The notes under the pieces are model-generated. The model searched no databases. It saw only the letters and a list, made by a program, of their open reading frames with translations, and was not told the DNA's origin. Of a stretch of 64,000 nt of DNA, positions 17,661 through 26,270 are shown in pieces; within the stretch, counting starts at the first letter, position 1; the number at the start of each line of letters is the position of its first letter. The stretch covers positions 522,730-586,729 of the forward strand of contig NZ_LOKX01000001.1 in assembly GCF_002211285.1 (NCBI RefSeq), given 5' to 3'. The stretch is from Rhizobium sp. R635. GTDB lineage: Bacteria; Pseudomonadota; Alphaproteobacteria; Rhizobiales; Rhizobiaceae. Made by a program: the position numbers and the translations under genes.

Positions 17661-18068
17661 TTACTTCTGTTCGGGCGCCAGGAACTCGGCGCAATAGGAC
17701 GGGCCGTTGACGCCGGGGATGTCGGCGACGGTGCGGATGTCGCGGATCGTGTAGTCGGAGCTGGTGGTGATTTCGGCCTGGCAGCGCAGATAGGCGGTGC
17801 GGGCGGCGGAAATCTGCTTGCCGCGCTTGCCGTCGGCGCCTTCGGCGTATTTCGCCGGAATGCGCACGGTCTTGTAGCCGCCGCGCCATGTATAGATGGT
17901 GGAGGCGCCTTCCTCGCGGTCGCTGATCGGCGGGCCGAAGGCGGCAAAGAAGATGCCGGCCGACTTGCCGACCCAGCGGGCCTCGATCGGATTGCCGGCG
18001 GAAGGAATGGTCGTGCATCCGGCGAGCGCAATCGCAAGCCCGGCCGCGGTCATAGTGCGGAGTTTCAT
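17661..18068 (-). CDS. Small lipoprotein, unknown function
   Basis: A protein of 135 residues with a lipoprotein signal peptide (MKLRTMTAAGLAIALAGC; lipobox LAGC, lipidated Cys18). The mature part has conserved-looking segments (FAAFGPPISDREEGASTIYTWRGGYKTVRIP, then two further Cys that may pair). The pattern of a GxP motif followed by a Trp-Arg beta strand recalls small outer-membrane lipoproteins in rhizobia, but I cannot name a family. It is monocistronic, with its own terminator. Confidence 0.72.
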   Translation of the reverse strand: MKLRTMTAAGLAIALAGCTTIPSAGNPIEARWVGKSAGIFFAAFGPPISDREEGASTIYTWRGGYKTVRIPAKYAEGADGKRGKQISAARTAYLRCQAEITTSSDYTIRDIRTVADIPGVNGPSYCAEFLAPEQK

Positions 18069-18331
18069 CGTGTCGTCCCTGATCTCTAGCGCGTTGGCTG
18101 CGAAGCCGCCGTCACGGCGGTTTCGCCTGTCCCGCCGAGCCCTTTAGCGCGGAACCCGGCAAAAGAAAATTGGCGCTTTCACACTTCCGTTCGATTTGCT
18201 TCGGGTGTGTCTTTTTGCAGCAGCCGCTACCGTTCGAGGCCTGTCACGCCCCCGTCAAAAATTCCATCGACTTTTTGGAATTTGGTGCTTGTGCAACCAG
18301 ATAGGCTGTTCTATAGAAGCGCCGCTGGTCA

Positions 18332-18408
18332 CGGAGTGTAGCGCAGTCTGGTAGCGCACCACGTTCGGGACGTGGGGGTCGAGTGTTCGAATCACTCCAC
18401 TCCGACCA
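18332..18408 (+). tRNA. tRNA-Pro (anticodon CGG)
   Basis: The cloverleaf is complete: acceptor CGGAGTG/CACTCCG, D-arm GCGC-AGTCTGGTA-GCGC, anticodon stem CCACG/CGTGG with loop TTCGGGA (anticodon CGG), T-arm GAGTG TTCGAAT CACTC, encoded CCA. It is directly followed by a strong terminator. Confidence 0.95.
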
Positions 18409-18413
18409 GCTAG

Positions 18414-18437
18414 AAACCCCGCTCCGGCGGGGTTTTT
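18414..18437 (+). terminator. Rho-independent terminator after tRNA-Pro
   Basis: AAACCCCGC / GCGGGGTTT stem with TCCG loop followed by five T. It starts 6 bp after the tRNA 3' end. Confidence 0.9.
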
Positions 18438-18531
18438 CATTCTTGGGCATTGCTGTATAAAAGCATGGGAACGCGCGTGTCGTCCTGTAGTTCGGAGCGG
18501 CGACGTTGCCGCAAAAGTGAGCCTTAGATGC

Positions 18532-19668
18532 TCACTTGGTCTGAGCCAACTTGGCGGGCTCAGGCAGTTCGACTTCAGCAACCGTCCGAAGGCGAGCCGC
18601 GTAATCTCCGGATGAGTCGAACTCGGCAGGGATTTTGGTCAGATACACCTCAATCTCGGCCAGCGTGCGAGGCCGATGATTGGGAATACGCTTCCACCAA
18701 TCCACGAGATCGTCCAGATCCTGCGATGTCCATTGGCGCCATGTGTCCTCGCGCTTGCTGCGGATCTCATTGATATAGCTCGCGGTCAAGGGAGTGCCAT
18801 ACAAGCCCTTCTCACCGGGATCGACGTACCTGAAGTAAACGGGCAACGCCTTTACGCTGGCGACCCGCGAGAAGTTGTCCTGATCAACCTGGTTGCTGGC
18901 GAGAAGTGTTTCAAAAAAGCCGCGTCCCTGCGTGTGTTCTCTCGCGATCAGAACGTTGAAATTTGCGTCCAGCATATATGCGGTATCTTCTTCCGGATCG
19001 TAGACGTCAGCAAAGACGTGACCCGGCAGTGATGGCGTGTTGGCAGAAATCAGGGCGGCTTTCAGCCCTAGTGCTTCGGCAACCATCATGACCCGGATCG
19101 TGAAATCGCTACAATTTCCGCTGGTGCCCAAAAGCATGCTCTTGAAATCGTTCGGGACTGTGTCCCTGACCTCATAAGTCGGCATCGACCCATTCACTCG
19201 CAGCATGGCAAACGTGATGAGCGCCCTCCGCTTCGTTTCTGCCAGGGTCAAGTTTCTCGGATCGCGCTCGAATTCTGCCAGCAAGCTAGAGTGAAGAAGC
19301 TTTTTGATATCGCGGGGGGATGTCGTTTCGAAGTTCGTCTTCAGATCGAGGAGAGGTCCTCTGAAGCGTTTGACGAAATCAAGGTCGTCCTTTGTCACAC
19401 CATGTTCGGCGGGAACGAGTTTCAAGCCTTCCGGCGTCTCGGCATAAGCCAGGGGCAAATTGCCTAGTTGTTTCAGATTCTCCGCCACCGCGGTCAGCTG
19501 CTTCAGATTTTCCGACATGGCGGCGAGCTGCCTGTTGATCTGCTTATTCTCGGCTCTCAGCTTTGTTGTGGCCTTGTAGTTCTGAACGGCGACGCCCACA
19601 ATGAACGCCGCCCCAAGACAGATTGCAACTGCAAGAACTCGCTTCCCGCCCAAACGCGACACGATCAT
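18532..19668 (-). CDS. Membrane-anchored transglutaminase-like cysteine protein
   Basis: A protein of 378 residues. An N-terminal helix (VLAVAICLGAAFIVGVAV, residues ~11-28) is followed by a coiled coil (~34-68) and then a transglutaminase-like domain with GNCSDFT (C186), GHVFADV (H217) and YMLDANFN (D234) in the order of the papain-like triad. GGAGA precedes the ATG. It probably acts on the periplasmic side. Codon use is less GC-rich than neighbouring genes, and the gene lies next to tRNA-Pro, so it may have arrived by transfer. Such domains act as proteases, amidases or cross-linkers; the substrate is unknown. Confidence 0.75.
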   Translation of the reverse strand: MIVSRLGGKRVLAVAICLGAAFIVGVAVQNYKATTKLRAENKQINRQLAAMSENLKQLTAVAENLKQLGNLPLAYAETPEGLKLVPAEHGVTKDDLDFVKRFRGPLLDLKTNFETTSPRDIKKLLHSSLLAEFERDPRNLTLAETKRRALITFAMLRVNGSMPTYEVRDTVPNDFKSMLLGTSGNCSDFTIRVMMVAEALGLKAALISANTPSLPGHVFADVYDPEEDTAYMLDANFNVLIAREHTQGRGFFETLLASNQVDQDNFSRVASVKALPVYFRYVDPGEKGLYGTPLTASYINEIRSKREDTWRQWTSQDLDDLVDWWKRIPNHRPRTLAEIEVYLTKIPAEFDSSGDYAARLRTVAEVELPEPAKLAQTK

Positions 19669-20127
19669 TCATTGATCTCCCATTCATCCAAGGGGTGTAT
19701 ATATAGCGGAGACCATTTCTGGGCTATCTTATATTTTGCCTTTTCCCGATTGATACGGCGCCGCACTGCACAGCAGTGCTCCTACCCGATCGACCCCGAT
19801 ACTCGCGGCCATCTGAGGCGATGCCGCGTCATTTGCATGGACACCAGGAAAACTGCCAGCCGAATTTCCGACAAACGGCCCCGATAGCCAACGCGTTGCC
19901 GTCCGCAATCTCGCCAAAGGCGGCTCTGATGGGTGCTCGGCAGCTTTCGATCGGGATCGCCAGGTTCGCGTTCGTCCGGATCAGTATGATTACCGATGCG
20001 GCAATCCCGATTCGCAGCTCGCAGATTCTGTTGAAGCGCCTCGTGTTTGCCCCGAAGGATATAATTTTAGGGATTGCTAACGAACAAATCGACGGCGTGA
20101 TGGTTCTCCCTCCAGGAGGAAGTAGCC
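19669..20127. other. Intergenic region without a supported gene
   Basis: About 460 bp. An AT-rich stretch with TATATATAG (19697-19705) and TATCTTATATTTTG (19725-19738) probably carries the promoter of the transglutaminase-like gene. The remaining frames have no Shine-Dalgarno sequence or family signature. GGAGGAAGTAGCC at the right end is the ribosome-binding site of the next gene. Confidence 0.5.
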
Positions 20128-20313
20128 ATGAAGACCATGAACAATCGCCAAGTTCGTATCCCCGGTCCTCGCGAACACGATATTGCCGAGCATTGCCGCA
20201 AGTTCGGGATCGGCCCGGCGGAGGAGAAGAAGCTGAAGAAACTCCTCGGCCATCGGGCGCCGCTTCATGAAATCCAGGCCAATGCTCCACCGCGGCAGCC
20301 AAGGTGGCGTTAG
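20128..20313 (+). CDS. Small DUF3606-like protein
   Basis: A protein of 61 residues with a very strong ribosome-binding site (CCAGGAGGAAG). The central part (HDIAEHCRKFGIGPAEEKKLKKLLG) has the spacing of DUF3606 proteins, in which a polar stretch precedes a KFGVS-like turn and a basic helix. The tail is Pro/Arg-rich. The match to DUF3606 is by pattern only. No operon partner is present; the next gene is convergent. Confidence 0.6.
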   Translation: MKTMNNRQVRIPGPREHDIAEHCRKFGIGPAEEKKLKKLLGHRAPLHEIQANAPPRQPRWR

Positions 20314-20338
20314 GTTGAGAAGGCATCCGGAATACGCA

Positions 20339-20539
20339 TCAGTGCCGTGGTTGCCGCGACAGCATGAGAATGTAGTCGTCAGCGATATCGGCAACCACCA
20401 TGGCTGCTTCAGCGGGCGAATATCCCTTGCTGACAGCGTCGCTGACGATCTTCATCACGGCCGATTCAAGTGCCCCCCGGCAATCGGAAAGAGTGTCGGC
20501 ATGTGAGCATTTTGCCCGAAATTCCAATACGTTGTTCAT
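20339..20539 (-). CDS. Small hypothetical protein
   Basis: A protein of 66 residues starting MNNVLEFRAKCSH. GGAGG lies 7 bases before ATG 20539, which decides this start over an ATG 21 bases upstream. The sequence forms two amphipathic helices (ALESAVMKIVSDAV; SPAEAAMVVADIADDYILML). I recognise no named family; the NNVLEF start is frequent in small rhizobial proteins. Confidence 0.6.
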   Translation of the reverse strand: MNNVLEFRAKCSHADTLSDCRGALESAVMKIVSDAVSKGYSPAEAAMVVADIADDYILMLSRQPRH

Positions 20540-20959
20540 GGCATACCCTCCGTCTGACATTGCTGAGCCATGCGCAGAAGCCCGCCTTCCACGAAGGGTC
20601 GAGCCGTGATCCCCATGGCGTGTCGCTCTTGGAGACCAAATGATTATCGCAAGGCTACGATGGCACAGGGGCTGCGGTATTCAAGCGGATGCTGATATTA
20701 AGGTAAGCCAGTAGGGTTAATTCACCCAGAGATTGTGCATCGACGTTCAGGCGAGGCTGTCAGGCTACGGTGCAACCGTTGTTTGTCTGTCATTTTCCTG
20801 GACAGAAGCGCGGTCTTTCTGCACCGAGGCTGGACATTCCACGCTCCGGCCTCGGCGCCGGCATTAACGCTTGCCCCGATCGGCCAAAAGCCCGCTTGTA
20901 GGCTCACGGCCGGCTCTGCCGGCTTTCGCGGCCACGGCTTCGATGTCGCTCGCGCTCGT
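20540..20959. other. Intergenic region without a supported gene
   Basis: About 420 bp between divergent or tail-to-head minus-strand genes. The only structure I see is GCCGGC-TCT-GCCGGC (near 20912-20926), a short GC hairpin beyond the stop of the GNAT gene that may help end its transcript. No ORF here has a ribosome-binding site with a recognisable product. Confidence 0.4.
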
Positions 20960-21634
20960 TCAGAAGTTGAGCTTGCTCTTCTGCCGGCCGTCGGCATCGA
21001 AATTGCCTGGCGAAAGCCATGCTTCGTATCCTGCTTTCAGCTTCGGCCAATCCGCATCCGTCATGGCAAACCAGGCGGTGTCGCGATTGCGGCCCTTCTG
21101 CACCATATGCTGGCGGAAGATGCCTTCGAAGGAGAAGCCGAAGCGCTCGGCGGCGCGTTTCGACGGTTCGTTGAGATTGTTGCACTTCCATTCGAAACGG
21201 CGATAACCGAGCGTGTCGAAGACGTAAGCGGCGCAGAGATAAAGCGCTTCCGTTGCTACGCGCGTGCGGGCAATCGCCGGTCCCCAGAGGATGTTGCCGA
21301 TCTCGATGACACCGTTGGCGGTATCGATGCGCATCAGTCCCTGCCGGCCTTCGGCGCGTCCCGTCGCCTTGTCGATGACGGCGAGGAATAGCGGATCTTC
21401 GCTGGCCGCAGCCTTCGTCAGCCAGGGGGTGAGGGCTGCCATGTCGGTAGGTGCGTCTTCAAAGAGATAGCGGAAGCGGTCATCGGCGCCGGGCTGCTGC
21501 GCCGAGCGAAGAAGATCGGCGCCATGCTTTGCGGCCTCGAGCGGTTCCAGGCGGGTATAGCGGCCGTCAATCGGGGCGCGGGCGGGGCGGGCCACAGCGT
21601 TCCAGTCGGAGAGATCCATCGTCGTCATGTCCAT
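20960..21634 (-). CDS. GNAT-family N-acetyltransferase (RimJ/RimL-like)
   Basis: About 224 residues. It carries the RimJ/RimL-type acetyl-CoA pattern: YTRLEPLEAAKHG at the start, IEIGNILWGPAIARTRVATEAL, then GYRRFEWKCNNLNEPSKRAAERFGFSFEGIFRQHM, which is the typical N-x-x-S-x-x-x-A-x-x-x-G-F signature. The start is one of three close ATGs (21634, 21628, 21619); I use the first. It is divergent from the MocR regulator, 86 bp away. The acceptor (protein N-terminus, amino acid or antibiotic) cannot be deduced. Confidence 0.83.
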   Translation of the reverse strand: MDMTTMDLSDWNAVARPARAPIDGRYTRLEPLEAAKHGADLLRSAQQPGADDRFRYLFEDAPTDMAALTPWLTKAAASEDPLFLAVIDKATGRAEGRQGLMRIDTANGVIEIGNILWGPAIARTRVATEALYLCAAYVFDTLGYRRFEWKCNNLNEPSKRAAERFGFSFEGIFRQHMVQKGRNRDTAWFAMTDADWPKLKAGYEAWLSPGNFDADGRQKSKLNF

Positions 21635-21720
21635 TGTTGCATCGAACCTTGCTGGTCTTGCCTCGCAAATGGACTGGAGTAAAAGTCCAGTTATGATCTT
21701 TTGAGCAGACCAGTGATAAA

Positions 21721-23127
21721 ATGACGTCAGCACCCGCATGGCTCGAGCTCGATCGCGGCGCAGGCGATCTTGCGGGCCAGATCTATCGAAGCCTCCGAGA
21801 CCGCATCCTGCTCGGCCAGCTCCCGGCCGGCCACAAGCTGCCCTCGACGCGCGCTTTTGCGGCCTCGCTGGGTGTCGCGCGCTCCACCGCAGTCGAGGCT
21901 TATGACCGCTTGAAATCCGAGGGCTATCTCGAAGCCGCCGCCGGTGCGGCGACACGCATTGCCGCCCTTGCGCGGATGCAGGTCGAACGGCGGGTGGATG
22001 ACCGTTCTCTCATCGAGGAGATGCGGCCGGACAAGCCGCCCTATCACGCCCTGTTCAGGCCGGCCGTGCCCGACGTATCGAACTTTCCACACGCCGTCTG
22101 GAGCCGTTGTCTTGCTGCCCGCAGCCGCTCCTTCCGCATCCAGCATCTCGGTTATGAGAATGCGACCGGCATTTTCGAGCTGCGCCAGGCCATTCTCGAA
22201 CATATTTCGACGACGCGCGGCGTGGTGGCCGTTCCCGAGCAGATCCTGATCGTGCCTTCCACGCGTGCAGCGATCGATATGCTGGCGAGAACGATGTTGA
22301 GACGGAGCGCCAGCACCGTCGCTTGGATGGAAGACCCCGGTTATCCCACCGCCCGCGCGTTGCTCGGCGATGCCGGCGCTGAAATTGTGCCGGTCCCGTG
22401 CGATGAGCAGGGTATCGACGTTTCCAGGGCGCAAGGCCCGCAACCGGTGCTGATCTATGTCACCCCGTCCCATCAATACCCGACGGGAGTTACCCTCAGC
22501 CTGCCGCGCCGGCTGGCGCTGCTGGAGACGGCTCGACGGTATGGAAGCCTCATCGTCGAAGATGATTACGACAGCGACTTTCAATACGGCTCGCGCCAGA
22601 TCGCTGCCTTGCAGGGAATAGACCGGGCAGACGTCGTGGCCTATGTCGGCACCGTCTCAAAGATTCTGGCGCCCGGCCTGCGTGTCGCCTATGCGGTCGT
22701 GCCGCGCTGGCTCGTGGCCGAAGCGTCGGAAGCGCTGCAGCGCAAGGGCGTTGCCGTCTCCAGCCACATTCAGGCCGCCCTTGCCGATTTCATCAACGAG
22801 GGCAGGCTGCGCGCCTATGTCAGGCGCATGAACCTGCAATATGCCGATCGTATGGCCCGCACGATCGAGATGCTGAATGCGCATTTTTCAGACCATCTTG
22901 CCGTATCGGGTGGCGATGGCGGCTTGCAGCTTGCGGCTTGGTTTCGCGACGGGGCGACCGATGACCGGGCAATCGTCACGAGGATGAATTCTTCAGGATA
23001 TGGGCTGATGCCGATTTCGGATTTCTTTGTCGGCAAATCCGCCAGCGGCGTTCTCTTCGGCATCTCGCAGGCCGAACCTGCTGCCGTTCAAAAGCTGGCG
23101 ACTGACCTCAAAACGGTACTCGGCTGA
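21721..23127 (+). CDS. MocR-family PLP-dependent regulator (GntR HTH + aminotransferase domain)
   Basis: A protein of 468 residues. The GntR-type winged helix lies at residues ~15-80 (IYRSLRDRILLGQLPAGHKLPSTRAFAASLGVARSTAVEAYDRL). After a linker, the aminotransferase I fold starts near residue 105, with EDPGYPTAR, YVTPSHQYPTG, IVEDDYDSDFQ and the PLP lysine in GTVSKILAPGLR (K314). MocR proteins use PLP to sense an amine and regulate nearby genes. The divergent GNAT gene is the nearest candidate target. Confidence 0.87.
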   Translation: MTSAPAWLELDRGAGDLAGQIYRSLRDRILLGQLPAGHKLPSTRAFAASLGVARSTAVEAYDRLKSEGYLEAAAGAATRIAALARMQVERRVDDRSLIEEMRPDKPPYHALFRPAVPDVSNFPHAVWSRCLAARSRSFRIQHLGYENATGIFELRQAILEHISTTRGVVAVPEQILIVPSTRAAIDMLARTMLRRSASTVAWMEDPGYPTARALLGDAGAEIVPVPCDEQGIDVSRAQGPQPVLIYVTPSHQYPTGVTLSLPRRLALLETARRYGSLIVEDDYDSDFQYGSRQIAALQGIDRADVVAYVGTVSKILAPGLRVAYAVVPRWLVAEASEALQRKGVAVSSHIQAALADFINEGRLRAYVRRMNLQYADRMARTIEMLNAHFSDHLAVSGGDGGLQLAAWFRDGATDDRAIVTRMNSSGYGLMPISDFFVGKSASGVLFGISQAEPAAVQKLATDLKTVLG

Positions 23128-23137
23128 AAATGACTGA

Positions 23138-23157
23138 GCCCGGGGAGAAGCCCGGGC
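23138..23157. terminator. GC hairpin between convergent genes
   Basis: GCCCGGG (23138-23144) and CCCGGGC (23151-23157) form a 7-bp stem in the 51-bp gap between the MocR and DegP genes. There is no T-run, so it is a likely but not certain termination structure. Confidence 0.5.
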
Positions 23158-23178
23158 GCAGTGGCTTATCGATGCGGT

Positions 23179-24681
23179 TCAGGCAGCGGCGAAAGGCACG
23201 GCCACGAAGGTCTTGTTGCCGTCGCGCTCGATGAGCAGCAGCACCGACTTGCGGCCGGCCTTGCCGGCTTCCGCAACCGCAGCCTTGACGTCACGGGCGT
23301 TGTGGACCGGCTTGTCGTTCACCGAGACGATGACGTCGCCCGACTGGATGCCGGCGGCGGCGGCCGCCTTGTCGGGGTTGACGCTGGCGACGACTGCGCC
23401 GCTGACGGAGCGCGGCAGGTCGAGCTGCTGACGCACGTCCGGCGTCAGGTCGGTGAGCCCGATGCCGAGGCTCGGCTGGCCGGTGTTCTGGCCCTGGCTG
23501 TCGGAGTTCTCGGCTGCTGCCTGTTTCTGGCTGTTTTCATTGCCGCCGACGGTGACGCCGAGATCGATCGTCTTGCCGTCGCGCCAGACGCTGACGGATT
23601 CTTTCGCACCCGGCGAAAGATCGGCGACGAGGCGAGACAGGTCTTTCGGGGTCTTCACCGTTTCGCTGCCGACAGCGGTAATGATATCACCCGGCTTCAG
23701 GCCGGCGCGCGCTGCCGCCGTATCGGCAGTGACGGCGGCAACCAGCGCGCCGCCGGTCTTGGCGAGGCCGACGGCATCGGCAACGTCCTTCGTCACAGGC
23801 TGGATTTGCACGCCGAGATAGCCGTGATCGATCGAGCCGTCCTTCTGCAGCTTGGCGACGATCGCCTTGGCCTCGTCGGAGGGGATGGCGAAGCCGACGC
23901 CGACGCTGCCGCCGTTCGGCGAATAAATGGCGGTATTGATGCCGACGACATTGCCGTCACGATCGACCAGCGGCCCGCCGGAATTGCCATGGTTGATCGG
24001 CGCGTCGATCTGGATGAAATCGTCATAGGGCCCGCTGTGCAGGTCGCGGCCGCGCGCCGAGACGATGCCAGCCGTCACCGTGGTGCCGATGCCGAAAGGA
24101 TTGCCGATCGCAAGGATCTGGTCGCCGAGTTTCAGCTTGTCGGAATCGCCCCAGGCGATGGTTTGAAGCGGCTTCGGCGCCTGGATCTTCAAAACGGCGA
24201 TATCGGATTTCGGGTCGGTGCCAATGAGCTTGGCCGGAAGCTCCGTGCCGTCGTCGAGCGTCACCTTGATGTCGACGGCATTGTCGATGACATGATTGTT
24301 GGTCACGATCACGCCGTCAGAATTGATGATGAAGCCGGAGCCGAGGGCCATCGCGTGCTGGGACCCCCGATGTTGCGGCGCCGGGCGCGGCAGCGGGATG
24401 CCCTGGTCCTCGAAGAACTGACGGAACTGCTCGTCCATCGGCGATTCTTGGTCGGCGCTGACGTCGGTCGCCTTCATCGTCGTGGTGATGGTGACGACGG
24501 CAGGCTTGTCCGCGTCGACGACGGAGGCGAAGGAGCCGCTGGCGGCAAGAACACCACCGGTATCCGAAGGTGCGGCAAAGGCGCTGGACGAGTTGACGGC
24601 GAAGGGCAGGCATGCAGCGCCGGCGATGATGGCGGCCCCGACAAGCGCTGCGGCGCGATGTTTGCTGAGAATATGTGACAT
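23179..24681 (-). CDS. degP: Periplasmic serine protease/chaperone of the DegP/HtrA (Do) family
   Basis: A protein of 500 residues. It has an N-terminal signal peptide (ALVGAAIIAGAACLPFAV..AFA, cleavage near 37). The trypsin-like domain carries the full triad: NNHVID (H130), KSDIAVLK (D160) and HGNSGGPL (S234). Two PDZ domains follow (about 270-370 and 405-490; GYLGVQIQPV and SLGIGLTDL starts). It degrades or refolds damaged envelope proteins. It is monocistronic with a 510-bp upstream gap. Rhizobia have several DegP paralogues; which one this is cannot be told from the sequence alone. Confidence 0.9.
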   Translation of the reverse strand: MSHILSKHRAAALVGAAIIAGAACLPFAVNSSSAFAAPSDTGGVLAASGSFASVVDADKPAVVTITTTMKATDVSADQESPMDEQFRQFFEDQGIPLPRPAPQHRGSQHAMALGSGFIINSDGVIVTNNHVIDNAVDIKVTLDDGTELPAKLIGTDPKSDIAVLKIQAPKPLQTIAWGDSDKLKLGDQILAIGNPFGIGTTVTAGIVSARGRDLHSGPYDDFIQIDAPINHGNSGGPLVDRDGNVVGINTAIYSPNGGSVGVGFAIPSDEAKAIVAKLQKDGSIDHGYLGVQIQPVTKDVADAVGLAKTGGALVAAVTADTAAARAGLKPGDIITAVGSETVKTPKDLSRLVADLSPGAKESVSVWRDGKTIDLGVTVGGNENSQKQAAAENSDSQGQNTGQPSLGIGLTDLTPDVRQQLDLPRSVSGAVVASVNPDKAAAAAGIQSGDVIVSVNDKPVHNARDVKAAVAEAGKAGRKSVLLLIERDGNKTFVAVPFAAA

Positions 24682-25192
24682 GGGGATGGTCCCTTGCGAG
24701 AGCGTTGGCTTTGATGGCGTCGTGGTTCCATGTCATGGACCTGGCGTCGGATGGCGTTTGGCGCCAATTCCTCTGTTCGGAAGCGGTTGTGCGACGACGG
24801 GAATAGAAGAATTCGCGTTGAGGATTCATATGACCTCGCGCGGCAGCTTTACAAATTAAATATTGATCATGTTTATATTGCCGATTTGTAAGATATTTCC
24901 GGAATTTAATCTTTGTCCCGACGCTGCCGGCGCGCGTCAGCAATTTCGGCCCGCCTCGCGTTCCCGGCAACGGTTTCATCCTGAAATAATGAACTTATTC
25001 CCCGCTGAGAGTAATCCGATCGCTCCCGTCGCCCGTAATCCGGATAGCCGGTGCCGCTGCCCTTTCTTCGCATTTCAATCCGGGATTCCGTTGCGAATAT
25101 AAAATGTTAGTAGACTCTAAATTATTTCTTCTTCAGAAAGTGAAGACTGCGAATCGAGGGCAGGCGAGTCTCGCGGCGGCTTACGAGGGGTA
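24682..25192. other. Long divergent intergenic region with one unexplained inverted repeat
   Basis: About 510 bp upstream of both degP (minus) and the LacI gene (plus). It holds an AT-rich block with TTACAAAT (24849-24856) and its inverse ATTTGTAA (24884-24891), 27 bp apart, which could be a regulator site or a loop. A second AT-rich stretch (25098-25130) probably holds the LacI-gene promoter. No gene is supported. Confidence 0.5.
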
Positions 25193-26230
25193 ATGAGAAA
25201 GTCAGTGGAGCCGGGGCAAAAGCCTATGCGCGGGGCGCATGTGAAGCTGAGCGATGTGGCGAAGAAGGTGGGCGTCAGTCCCATCACGATTTCGCGTGCG
25301 CTTCGCAATCCTGAAATCGTCTCTGAGGATCTGCGTGAGACCATCCTGCGCGTGGTGGAGGAGATGGGTTATATCCCCAATCTCGCGGCGCGCGCGCTGG
25401 CCGGCCGCCACAACGGCATCGTCGGCGTCCTCACGCCCGCTCTGCACCAGTACGGTTTCACCGGCCTGATGACCGGTATCGAGGACCGCTTTCGCAGCAC
25501 CGAGTTCACCGTGCAATATTCCAGCACGCTGCATCATGTCGAAGGGGAGGCCGGTCTGCTGAAATCCTTCCTGACGCAAAAGCCGGCCGGCGTCATCATC
25601 GCCGGCGCCGAATCCTATCGTAATCTCCTGCCGCTTATCGAGGGCGCCCCCTGTCCGATCGCCCATATCACCGATCTCAGCCAGGAGCCGCAAAAGCTGG
25701 TTGTCGGTCTCGATCATTATGCAGCAGGCGTCGAACCCACCCGCTTTCTGTTGTCGCGGGGCTATGGCAGGATCGGCTTCGTCGGCCGCGGTGGCGACGT
25801 CCGCTCGCGCCGTCGCCTGGAGGGTTATCAGGCTGCGATGCGGGAGGCCGGGCGTTTCGACGAGGATCTCGTCATCGGCGGGGACGCGGCAAGCCGGATC
25901 GGCCTCGGCAGGGAGCTGTTTTCCCGCTTGTTGCAGCGCGTGCCCGATGTCGATGCCGTCTATGCCCAGAGCGACGAACTGGCGCTCGGCGTCCTCATCG
26001 AATGCAAAGAGCGCGGCATCCGCGTGCCGGAGGATTTCGGCATTTGCGGTTTCAACAATCTGGAATTTTCGGCCTTCACCCAGCCGACGCTGACGACGGT
26101 GTATATCCCGCGCCACGATATCGGTTATCGCGTGGCCGACATGCTGCTGCGCGCCATCCGCGACGAACCGCTTGATGAAGACAAGGTCAATATTGGCTTC
26201 TCCATCATTCCACGCGGCTCGACGCGATAA
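25193..26230 (+). CDS. LacI-family transcriptional regulator (GntR/IdnR-like)
   Basis: A protein of 345 residues. The LacI helix-turn-helix lies near the N-terminus (VKLSDVAKKVGVSPITISRALRNPEIVSEDLRETI) with the hinge helix NLAARALAG. The periplasmic-binding-type effector domain starts at IVGVLTPAL and contains GYGRIGFVGRGG and a DAVYAQSDELALGVL segment. GAGGGG precedes ATG 25193. The GFNNLEFSAFTQPTLTTVYIPRHDIG part resembles gluconate-type repressors. No sugar operon is adjacent, so its targets lie elsewhere. Confidence 0.85.
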   Translation: MRKSVEPGQKPMRGAHVKLSDVAKKVGVSPITISRALRNPEIVSEDLRETILRVVEEMGYIPNLAARALAGRHNGIVGVLTPALHQYGFTGLMTGIEDRFRSTEFTVQYSSTLHHVEGEAGLLKSFLTQKPAGVIIAGAESYRNLLPLIEGAPCPIAHITDLSQEPQKLVVGLDHYAAGVEPTRFLLSRGYGRIGFVGRGGDVRSRRRLEGYQAAMREAGRFDEDLVIGGDAASRIGLGRELFSRLLQRVPDVDAVYAQSDELALGVLIECKERGIRVPEDFGICGFNNLEFSAFTQPTLTTVYIPRHDIGYRVADMLLRAIRDEPLDEDKVNIGFSIIPRGSTR

Positions 26231-26241
26231 TTCGCCATGAA

Positions 26242-26265
26242 AAAAGGGGCCGCTTGGCCCCTTTT
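26242..26265. terminator. Bidirectional terminator between LacI gene and cysN
   Basis: AAAAGGGGCC and GGCCCCTTTT form a 10-bp stem with a GCTT loop. A- and T-runs on both sides let it serve both convergent genes. Confidence 0.9.
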
Positions 26266-26270
26266 CAATC

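Noticed and set aside
19776..20270. Plus-strand frame of 164 codons ahead of the small DUF3606-like gene
   Set aside because: It overlaps a strongly supported small gene in another frame, lacks a ribosome-binding site and shows no family pattern.
23161..24678. Long open frame (505 codons) on the plus strand opposite degP
   Set aside because: The minus-strand frame is DegP with signal peptide, full catalytic triad and two PDZ domains. The plus-strand frame is open only because of GC-rich codon use and has no family pattern.
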